From Akanthomyces muscarius (lineage: Eukaryota; Ascomycota; Sordariomycetes; Hypocreales; Cordycipitaceae), in contig NC_079245.1 in NCBI RefSeq assembly GCF_028009165.1, positions 2,046,001 to 2,110,000 of the forward strand: a stretch of DNA of 64,000 bases. Direction: 5' to 3'. A program made the position numbers and the translations under genes. This document shows positions 10,400 through 19,379 of the stretch, piece by piece. Below the pieces are notes generated by a model. The model had not been told where the DNA came from and did not search any database. It worked only from the letters and a program-made list of their open reading frames with translations. The first letter of the stretch is position 1, and every line of letters starts with the position of its first letter.

Positions 10400-12330
10400 C
10401 TAAACCTGCAAGCGCCTCTTGAAGAACTGGGCCCTTTTCTGCTGCAGCCAATCCAGCCCAGCTGTAAAATGGCCTACTTTCGGCACCACCGCCAAATCAA
10501 AGTCCTCGTTTGCCTCTATCAAGGCACTCGCAAAACGCATAGTCGTCGCGGGATCAACAACGTTATCCACCTCACCCGTCACTAGCAGGAGCGTGCCGCT
10601 CAGCTTCCCGGCGTTGACACAGTTCGAGTTCGTCTCGTAGCTGGCACCGACCGGCCAGCTCAGGAACATTTCCGCCCACTTGTAGTCGCTCATGCGGTCA
10701 TCGTGAGAGCCCGACTCGGCCACCGCGGCCTTGTAGAAGTCGTTGTAGTGCAGCAATGCTGCCGTGGCGTTTTGACCCCCAGCAGAGCCTCCGGTTACGC
10801 CAACACAGGAGGTGTCCATCCATAGGCTCGTCTTAGCTACTGCTTGCATCCTCTTAACACGGTCGGGGAAGCCGGCGTCGGTCAGGTTCTTACAGGACAC
10901 GTCCCGGAAAGCCTTTGAGCGCCCGTTTATTCCCATGCCATTAATAACCACGACGACATGGCCCTCCGCGGCAGTCCTTCGAAACCCGGCGAAATTTTAA
11001 AACCCTTTGGGTGTAAAAAACTGAAATAGATCCGCATAGATGTGCTCGATGATAGGATATTTCTTCTATTTATCTAGTTTAGGCGGCCAGAAAATCACGC
11101 TGTAAATGTTGGTTTTACTGTCGCGGCCCTTGGCAGCGAATCTCTCCGGCATTGCGTGTATCCCAGCCAAGCCTAGGCTAACGACTTCGCTGTGTAGGAA
11201 ATCGGTTTACTTGGAAGTAGACACGCCCATAACGGCAATATGTGGTAAAAGATCAACGCGAGACCACAAAGGTGTCGCTACTGTCTTCCACCAATACCTT
11301 AACAGTGCCGTTGAGAGCAATTTCTAGCATTCGAACATGCTCATGTCCGCGCTTGTTAAAGACGAAGCGATATTTTGTACCGCAGCGCGGCCGTCCGATG
11401 CGTGGACTTCTAAACAGCAAGTCGTCGGTCGATATCTCGCGCCGGGCGTGCAAGTCAAACAGCCGAGGTTGGCTCGTGTCAAGATGATCCCCAGCTCTCC
11501 GCCAGCCGCGGCCGCTGCTAGTGCTGTGGCTCAGTGTCATGGGACGGAACTGGTCATCTGGGACAGAGTTTCTGAGCTCCAAAAGATACTTAGAGCCCGA
11601 TCTAGTCTAATTTGCTATATCGCGGCGTCCGTCTGATGCTACAGAGACGGACTGGTAGCGGTCGTCTTCAAAGCCGTCGAAGGACACCTGTGCTTCGACT
11701 CCATCTTTAGGCGCCCACAGGCTATGTCGTCGAATAAAGATCTCATATTCTAGTCTCGTCACCTCTCCAGCAGAGTCAAAAGTGTTAGATTCAGGTTCGC
11801 AGGCGGTACAGGCTTCCCAGCTAATCCCAGGCCTTCCGGCCTGTCTTCAATGTTCACAATGCCGCGTTTCTTTTTCAGCTCCAATACCACATTCCGCCCG
11901 GTAGAGCCTTCCAAAAAGCGAAATGGAGAGCCAATTAGGGAAGTAAATGGGAAAGAATCCCCTGCAAGCACATGATCAATACGCCGTTCTACGTTGTCAT
12001 CATGATCGATCCAATAATATCCCAGTGCGGAGGCAGTCAAATTGACAATAGTAACCAGAGATTAACCAGGTGGCGTTTCCGATGAGGGCTTCGAGTTATC
12101 ATAGTCTTATTCAAAGCATTTTATATAGAACTCGCCATGCTAGTGTTTCAAAGTCTGGTCTTTGGAAAACTGCCATGTCTTCCCCGAGCATTGAAAGCGC
12201 ACCCACGAGCCGTCTGAGCCGACGTTCAGCGAGGTGAGGGATAATTTGTCAAGGATACAGCGACTCGCCGCGATCGCGGCTGAGCTTGCATGCGAGAGTC
12301 TTGTGGTCAAATGCCGGCTGGACAATGTCC
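10400..12330 (-). pseudogene. Decayed S9 family (DPP IV-like) serine peptidase
   Basis: The C-terminal third is an almost intact peptidase domain: GMGINGRSKAFRDVSCKNL, then GGSAGGQN with the nucleophile serine, GEVDNVVDP with the aspartate and VGHF with the histidine, ending near 10400. Immediately upstream on the minus strand the homologous text continues (PERFAAKGRDSKTNIY, PPKLDK, KKYPIIEHIYADLF) but is broken by TAG at 11066-11068 and TAA at 10997-10999. Propeller remnants lie further upstream in other frames: KYRFVFNKRGHEHVRMLEIALNG cut here as two parts near 11300-11400, a WAPKDGVEAQVSFDGFEDD block near 11650-11750, and a weaker piece near 12150-12330. The space between propeller and catalytic parts seems too short by some 200 residues, which suggests an internal deletion. 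I treat it as non-functional; a shortened transcript from the last open frame is possible. Confidence 0.72.
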
Positions 12331-13208
12331 CTTACACAGTTCACAGAAATCCGGACGGCAGAGATCGCCTGCACCAGAAGGCGTTGTTACCAGGCAGCCA
12401 GTGAGGCGCCACCGTGGCCCTGCCAACACATGTTCTTTTGAACTCGATGCTCTCTTGAAAACTCATTTCGAAGGCTCCGTGCTGTGGAATGTTGCAGCTG
12501 CTTGCGGACAAGAGAGATCGTCCCCTTCAAAGGCATAGAACCGCTCATGCGTCAAGTACGAGCGGTTTCGACAAACTCTGCACCGGTATGGTACACAGAG
12601 TTAAAAACGTGCTACAGTACGTATTGGGAGGTTTGACGCATGACCAGCGAAGGAGCGAAAGGGTGGCCTTGCATGTACGGCCTGCATTATTGGCTGTGCA
12701 AGAGCGGCCCCTAATACACAAACAAATTGCGACCAGCCTTGTAAAAGTCGGCTCCGGATAAAGGACCTGAAAGCGACGCCGTGTGCGTAGCTGTATATGA
12801 CAAAGCTGGGGCGTATAGAAAGAGGTTTTCTACTGTGGTGTGTTGCTAGTAACAGTGGTCGTAGTGGTATAGGCGTAATACAGTAAGGCGTGTGGGCTAG
12901 GAATTGGTGTAAACTTATTTTGATTGATTCTGATATCTTTCTGCTCCAAAATCGCAAGGTATGGTATACCCTATGGTGTAGTTAATGAAAGAAGGGGCGC
13001 GAGCGCATGAGCCCTGTAGAAAAAAGGACATGCTAGTATAGGGGTACAGGCTAGTTTTACCAGTAGGACGCCGTGGCCTAAATAAGCTATTACCGTCCCA
13101 TAGTCACAGGGTAGTTAACTCGTCCGGATATTGCTATCAGACCACACATAACTAGTCCTTATACTCTAGAAGAAATCATGGGAGTCGTCGAGCTCTGCGT
13201 TGGGAATG

Positions 13209-13530
13209 CTAGGCGCATGCAGAGTTGTTGGCAGTGACGCACACTGCTCCCCACAACGCCAGATAAGCCACACTTAGGGATGTTGGAAGCGCGATGCCGG
13301 CATGCTGCATTAGTTTGTAAATTCCAAACTGTCCGGATGAGTCGCTGTTTCTCTCGCCCTGATGGTGGCTGAGGTAGATCCTCGTTGCTGTATTTTCCGG
13401 TTTCAGTTCACTGTCGATCCGAGATGGTCTGCCCGCTGGGGACCTACCCACGCTACCCCCACAGTCTCTGGTACATCGTTTGGCCCAGATAATACCAGCA
13501 GCGAATATCAGTGGGCTGATTATTTATTCG
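13209..13530 (-). pseudogene. Possible relic of a membrane-protein gene
   Basis: The minus strand encodes one open stretch containing ISPLIFAAGIIWAKRC, then a polar segment, then KLMQHAGIALPTSLSVAYLALWGAVC. Two hydrophobic helices separated by a hydrophilic loop suggest part of a multi-pass transporter. There is no start codon, no supported splice extension and no confident family. It may be chance. Confidence 0.22.
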
Positions 13531-13760
13531 CCGTCTGGTCTGTGTGTCCTTTGAAGAATGTTTGCTACTTCCCAATCTGGACAGACACATTCGTCGTATC
13601 CCCGCATTCTCTTGTGAGACAGCTACGACCAGGGTCTACTCACATAGTGTTCTTGGCCATACATCTGGCTGGTAAGAGGGGCCTACGTTCCAGCCGTCAC
13701 TCTTTCGTGCGATAGGAAACGATTCAGACAAATTAGGGTTAGTATCTTGCATTTGAGTGC

Positions 13761-13766
13761 TATATA
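13761..13766 (+). promoter_or_regulatory. TATA-like box
   Basis: TATATA occurs 86 nt before the start codon of the small secreted protein gene at 13847, a usual distance for a fungal core promoter. Confidence 0.4.
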
Positions 13767-13846
13767 TTAATTGTCCTCTAATCATCGCAAGAGATGCAGT
13801 AAACACTTGCTTTTCATGACTTGTTTAGACTACAGTTCACGTCAAA

Positions 13847-14248
13847 ATGAAGGTTACTCTAATCGCTGCTCTACTCGCTTACACTGCTATGGCTAGCCAG
13901 CAGGCTACGCAAATGCGAGCTGTTTCCCAAACTGACGCTTTGCAGAATATGATAATGACGGAGGTAAGCAACCTTTTCCCCTCAAAAACACACCGCGAAA
14001 AATGCTGACAGTACGCTTCTGCGTAGTGCGCCTTTGTCGATGCACCCTGTCTTTCTGCAGCTAAATCTTTGCTTGAGACCACAAAGGCGAGTTTGATGGC
14101 CAACGACGATGCAATGATGGAAAAGGCCGCTGCCGACTATGCCGATGCCCTTGGCGCATCACCAGCATGCTCCCAACAGCTAAGCTCCTGCTCGCAAAAG
14201 ATCGGCCCAGGATTTACTGAAGCACGTGGCCCAAAGCACAGCATGTAA
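13847..14248 (+). CDS. Small secreted protein with paired CX6C motifs
   Basis: Two exons, 13847-13963 and 14027-14248, encode 112 residues. The single intron has a GTAAGC donor and a GCGTAG acceptor and falls between codons. The N-terminus MKVTLIAALLAYTAMA is a clean signal peptide. The mature part has four cysteines in two CX6C pairs (CAFVDAPC and CSQQLSSC) separated by an Ala- and acid-rich, probably helical segment. That pattern would suit a disulfide-stapled helical hairpin. No family is recognised. A candidate effector or surface-active small protein is the natural guess from size and secretion; nothing shows a specific function. Support comes from the signal peptide, the in-frame intron and a TATA-like box upstream. 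Similarity search and transcript data would settle it. Confidence 0.65.
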
Positions 14249-14966
14249 CTAGTATAGTTTAAATCAAGATTCATGCTACCCAGTTATTCAGTAAAATTCT
14301 TCAATCAGGCCTAATTAAGTGAGCAATGACGATGTGAGTAAAATGACAATGTGAGCAATGACGATTTTAGCCTTTCGTACTAGCCGTTAGCTGTCAGCTT
14401 TGTAGCCGAATGTTACGAAGGAAGAGATATATGGAGGTCACAGTAGGCTAGTACTAAATAGACGACAGCTAGATCTTGCGGAGTCTTGATTGATTCAAAA
14501 GCTAAAAACTGCGCGTTGAGAAAAAGTAAAAAGAAGAAGTAAAAAGACGAAAAGGAAAAGAAAAACAGGAAAAAAGTCAGAAAAAGAAAATTTGAATCAC
14601 GACTTTGCCATAGTCAAGCAGTAGGCTTGTGACGGCAATGTCAAAACTCATGTCGATCCAGTTGTGACCCTCAGTGCCTCCCATTACATGCCAACTGAGC
14701 GACCACGCTCTCCGGCAGACAATGACAGCCGGACTTCCTAGTGTCTAGTCTGACAGTCGCTTCTCTGAGGTAGATAGATACAAGCATTTCACAATACGGG
14801 GCTCAGAAAATTTAGAACCAATACAAATACACAAGGACTTGAGCATGACTGAAATGATGTGTTGATAAAAAAAAGTGTATTCAGCATTGTGTTGAAAGAC
14901 CGAGAACAGAGGATAGTCGCTCTAAAGCGTATAGTTGAGTCAATACGAGATGTTTGAATCCAATCT
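14249..14966. other. Intergenic region with purine tract
   Basis: AT-rich. A purine-dominated tract with many GAAAAA units runs from about 14518 to 14590. No coding feature is supported. Confidence 0.5.
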
Positions 14967-16027
14967 TCAAGACTCCCGAGCCGTTTCCATGTCGCTTGCC
15001 TCGGCGCGCTTTCTCCGGCGATATTCAAGAGCACGTTTCTTTGCCTTGTCGCTCTGCGTGAAGAAGCCAGCGCCGCCAAAAGGGCCTGCAAATGCATTGT
15101 TGCGCAATCGGACGAAGCAAACGTTGTCTAGGCCGGCCACCTTTCCTTCACACACTGTGCCCTCTGGCAGCTGAACTTTGACTGGAAAGTTTGTGTTTGT
15201 CGCTAGCGATAACCCGACAAATCCATCGCCTGGGACATTCTGCACGACCTTCGCATCTTTGAATGCGTTGCGATCAGTGGCGGCAGACGTGGAGTCAACG
15301 GCTGCGGACAAGGGGCCTGGTCCATCCTCATTGATCTGTCGACACGATTTAGCCATTACTGTCGGTACTCCATCATATCGGCAACAAGGAAACATACCTG
15401 GCGGTACACGCAAGAAATAGTGTTATCGTCGTCGGTTGTTGGAAGTCCATTGTCCTTGCCCTTACCGGCGTAATCACTGACGATGGTTTCCTGAAAGTAG
15501 GCAGTCCTGTTCCCTCCCAAACCGAGGAATCCAATGATTGGAAGAGCAAAAGGATTGAAGCTAGGGCTGGCTCTCTTGCTGAACAAGGCATCGAGATGGA
15601 GGTCATGATCAGCGCGGCGCTGTTTCTTACCCTCTTCCTCAATCGGATCCAACTTGCCGGTAAATGTCCTACCTCCGGTATACTTGGGCGCGGTGCTGAG
15701 GCCCATGTATTGGCCGATGACCGCATCGGGCTTGCAGTTACCTCCGCCTTGCGTCCAGCCGAGCGGGCCATACTCGCCACGGTTTATTTCGGCATCACGA
15801 ATAATGCCAGTGTCCGCTTGGGCACCACACGAATTCACAATGCAGTCACGCGGGGTATCGTCGAGGACTGAGGACATGAATTAGCTGCTTGCACGTATGC
15901 CGATAGGGTAGTGTGACTGACCACAAGAACCAGGAGCGTTGACGCCATTCGCCCCTTTGGTCATCAGTATGACACCATGCGCGTGTGCGCCGGCGACGAG
16001 GAGTGAGGATGGAATTGCCCAACGCAT
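14967..16027 (-). CDS. Egh16-like (MAS3/gEgh16 family) secreted protein
   Basis: Exons run 16027-15922, 15867-15398 and 15335-14967 on the minus strand and give 314 residues. A signal peptide (MRWAIPSSLLVAGAHA) is followed by HGVILMTKGANGVNAPG, the usual opening of this family. Conserved later blocks are DTPRDC, NRGEYGPLGWTQGGGNCKPDA, YFQETIVSDY, SCVYRQINEDGPGPL and VRLRNNAFAGPFGG. The family was first described from genes expressed during appressorium formation in powdery mildew and Magnaporthe, and members are secreted and linked to early host penetration; the molecular activity is not known. A TATATAA element lies 120 nt upstream. The C-terminal tail is rich in Lys/Arg, which is usual for the family. 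All splice sites fit GT-AG and the frame is continuous. Confidence 0.9.
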
Positions 16028-17235
16028 TGCAGCTTCTGTGAACACGAGTAGTCTGATTTGTGGGCGTTGGAAAGCCTTCAGTCTGTAGTTGTATACAGTT
16101 GGAGCAGAACTGGAGCAGATGGCAGCGACAGCGAGCCAAATATGCTGTTATATAGCCTCCACGCAGGCAAACTGCGAGAAAACCGTCAGAATCATCGGAG
16201 ATTATGCATCTCATTCCACCTGACTGGTATGGTTTGGCTCTGGATGAGACCTGATCAAAGGAGTGTCGACCAGCCACAGGCGGGCATTTGTGCCGGTGGT
16301 GCCCAGTCCCTGCTCGTGGTATGCCGGTGAAGATGCCGATGGGTCGCGCGCTAGAGACCTCCGTCTTGGGCCGCCGACTTTTGGTGAAAATTGCACAGGG
16401 CTAATTAGATCCAATGCGGACATTTTTTGCCTTTACCCAATCAAATTCGCAATCCTCGCAACAACCATGGATGATCGAAACAGTGCCAAGTGCCTCTTCC
16501 AGGCTACATTCCTTTCCATCAACTACTATACCGACTGGCTTATAAACTAGCTAGTCTACTATAGCTAGCCTAGCCAACTCAGTTGATTATTCTATCCGTT
16601 GGCTGGCTGCTTGCATGGTGGGCTGGTGATTGGGGGTGCAAAGAAGCTACGCCTTTACCAGGGTGGTGTTAGTGCAGGGTTGCATGGGGGAAACCCAGGC
16701 CAAAAGCTTGTGTCTCAAGTCCTGCAAAATTTACGCCTCAGCGCGCTAGCCGCGGAGACATCGAATGAGAAAAACTTGGCTTTTGTTTGAACAGTATTTT
16801 ACTAGTTAGTGGAGCCACTAAACTAGTCAATTCCTCCCTCTCTATCTTGACTTCGATCGCCTCGTCGCAGGAATTCGGCCCTGCTCGGCAGTTACATTCG
16901 GACGATCGCGGTGGTCACAACCATAGCCTTTTATCCCTGAAAAGGCGCAGTGGGGCCATCTCGGTACTTGGCCATCTGATGATCTGACCTGCGTTGTAGA
17001 CGATATGTTGCTGGTCTTGGGAAATATGTAGAAGACTCGACAGGCATGATGCTTCATATTCCAACATGGCACTTCGTTAGAGTTCATTCCCTGCCTCATA
17101 TATGTTTTCCCACACCTTAAATAGACCACTTTCTCTTTCTTGCCTGCTTTCTGCCTTCTAAAGAGCCAAATCCTTCGCATCATACACTCTACATATAGCT
17201 CATTCCAAGAGGAAAGGTCACCCTTACTGTCTAGA
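16028..17235. other. Divergent promoter region
   Basis: This separates two divergently transcribed secreted-protein genes (Egh16-like on minus, small protein on plus). Apart from the TATA box at 16147 and a CT-rich leader at about 17115-17165, no feature is supported. Confidence 0.5.
16147..16154 (-). promoter_or_regulatory. TATA box of the Egh16-like gene
   Basis: TATATAAC on the minus strand lies about 120 nt upstream of the start codon at 16027. Confidence 0.5.
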
Positions 17236-17697
17236 ATGAAATTCTTTACCAACGCATCTTGCCTTCTGGCCTTGGCTACGAGCGTCGCCATTGCGGCTCC
17301 AGCACCTGGCCCATACACGGCAGCACCAGCCAATGCGGCAGACATTGAGGGCTTCTACCAAGAAGCCATGACGGCCAATCGCAGGGACGCCCAGGATGCC
17401 GCGCCCGGACTATCGCAGGTTCTCACTGCGATCGAGAAAGCACTTCCAAAGGGGATTTCCAACCAGCTGCAGGCAGCTGTAGCGGAACTATTCAAGGCTG
17501 GTGATGCCATACTGAATCTACCTCTCGACGCTATTGAAGGGGGCCTTAAACTCGATGGTCAAAAAGCTCTGGGTGGATCTATTTTGAACATTCTGAAGAC
17601 TCTTGGAAGTCTGCCGAAGGATGCCGGAAAGATACTCGGCGTGGGACAGAAACCTGCATCGACAACCGCAGCCGCAGCCCCAACCCCAAAGGTCTGA
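17236..17697 (+). CDS. Small secreted protein, cysteine-free when mature
   Basis: A single exon encodes 153 residues. MKFFTNASCLLALATSVAIAA is a signal peptide; the only cysteine of the protein lies inside it. The mature chain has a Pro/Ala-rich start, then an amphipathic, probably helical body of about 100 residues (for example LSQVLTAIEKALPKG and LNLPLDAIEGGLKL), and a Thr/Ala/Pro tail. The ATG at 17236 was chosen because it opens the signal peptide; in-frame sequence further upstream is hydrophilic. The helical, cysteine-free pattern recalls hydrophobic-surface-binding proteins, but I see no diagnostic motif and make no assignment. Its neighbours are other secreted proteins, which fits a role outside the cell. 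Confidence 0.7.
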   Translation: MKFFTNASCLLALATSVAIAAPAPGPYTAAPANAADIEGFYQEAMTANRRDAQDAAPGLSQVLTAIEKALPKGISNQLQAAVAELFKAGDAILNLPLDAIEGGLKLDGQKALGGSILNILKTLGSLPKDAGKILGVGQKPASTTAAAAPTPKV

Positions 17698-18159
17698 ACA
17701 TGATGTTCTAGGCTGCCAGACCTTGCAGTCGATTTTTCAGAGGGGCAGGGGGCGCGCAGGCTTACTCTCAGCTATTTCAAATTTAATTATTCAGATATTG
17801 GATAGAATTAGGATCAAAATCAATTCAGAATGAAAGGTTTATGACAAGGCTGCGACTGGCAGGGCGCTGTGCATGTTCATTTTCCGTTGACCAAAACGGA
17901 ACAGTAAGATAAAATACAAAATCTCACGATTCGACCTCAACGTTCAGCACAGCAGGAGGGAATCTCGTTTTTAGTGCTTGTGATTTGTGTCTACAGACTG
18001 CAGCTACAGCGAGTACGTAACGGTGGACATGGTGCTTTGTCGTCATGGCCGGTTGCTTTGTGGCGATTCGGTACACTCGTGGCCATCTCTCTTCCTGGCC
18101 GGCGACTTGTGGCCGGCGTATTTTGTCCGCCGTAGCAGACGCAAGCAGACCATACATGT

Positions 18160-18641
18160 CTAGGAGAAAAGTACCTCGTCGGCCCGCGGGTGAGCTCGGC
18201 GCAGAAAGTGTTTGCATCCCGGCAAGGAGACACAGTTGAGAGGCTGACTACGGCGTGTCTGGGCAGCGTACAACGTTTCGATTCTGTTAGATTTTGACAG
18301 GACCAATTGCTCGTCTGGCAACAGCATCTTTGGGTTTTCCTTTCGCGCATGCTTGAACGCAAAGTCGAATGATTGTTGCAAAACCTTCTTTCCTGGAATC
18401 AGGAAGGATTTGCGTTCCAGTCGAGGAGACTGATTGCCGACAGACCGGAATGGCCGGATACAGCGATATCACCATCTTCCAAATACAATCCTCCATAGCC
18501 ACCAGTTGGACACAGAAGTGAGTTGGTGACAGGATCATCATGAGTGGCTACGCGAGTGTCCGGGACTCGAAGCTTTCGAATCTGTATAGCTGCTAAAAGG
18601 AAGAGAAACTTTGTATCATATCCGTCCATAGTCCCATACAT
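18160..18641 (-). pseudogene. Possible frame-broken coding relic
   Basis: One minus-strand frame reads from about 18641 to 18399 and contains GGYGGLYLEDGDIAVSGHSG and ISLLDWNANPS. After a one-base shift near 18404 the text continues in another frame as FLIPGKKVLQQSFDFAFKHARK down to about 18160. The amino-acid composition looks protein-like on both sides of the shift. No family is recognised and no intact start or splice structure was found, so this may be chance. Confidence 0.22.
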
Positions 18642-19272
18642 TAGTACGATGCTTTAGGTTTTTTCTCATTCGAGCGTGGCAAACTGTGTTCTTGGGTTGC
18701 TTAACCCTTTGCGTCAGCTCAGGATGAGCGCGGCGACAGCTCTCTGCGGACTGTAAATGACTGAGTTCCATGTCTGACCAGAAGCTTGTACGCGCGGTCA
18801 AGAAGAGATTTGATGTATCAGGAAAGAGCCATCGTGCCTCGGACCAGGCTAGTCCTTTTCTGGCCAACCAGAGCTGTGCTAGAGAAGAAACGGTGTGGGC
18901 ATTGTCCGCTTCTGGTCTCGATTGTTCTCATCAGCTCGAGGCCCCACCAGATTCTTTGTATTCCTGTCAATCTCTCTATGTGGAGCCTTGTTCTAGCGTT
19001 AGTTGAGTGAACCAAGGAAAGCCTACTTGTTAGCGCGTTTCGTGTCTTGCTTGCCCAAGACAACACACAATTTCTCATAACCACCATGAAAATCTATCTA
19101 TGCTTAAGCTTTGACGGAAAACTTTTCGTGTTTAATAACTCGTGAACTTTGGGGAAAACCTCTATCCTGTCTATTTCGTCACTCGTTTCCGCGCTCAGGC
19201 CTTCGCCGCAAACGGCTCTGTTTCCCCCGTATACTCGACTTCACGTCCTGTTGTAAAGTCATAGATGATGTC

Positions 19273-19279
19273 TATAAAG
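19273..19279 (+). promoter_or_regulatory. TATA box of the GPI mucin gene
   Basis: TATAAAG lies about 107 nt before the start codon at 19380. Confidence 0.5.
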
Positions 19280-19379
19280 GGCAGTACATATCTGCCGCAA
19301 CATGGGACCATTTCGATGGCAGCAAGCAAACAATCATCTCTCAGACGTCACCTAAGAGTTGTCATTGCTACAGTTCAAC

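Larger units (their letters stand above)
12331..13846. other. Long spacer with weak coding relic
   Basis: Except for the possible relic at 13209-13530 and a TATA-like box before the next gene, nothing recognisable was seen in this 1.5 kb. Confidence 0.4.
17698..19379. other. Long spacer with weak coding trace
   Basis: Contains a possible minus-strand coding relic at 18160-18641 and a TATA-like element at 19273. No other feature is supported. Confidence 0.4.
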
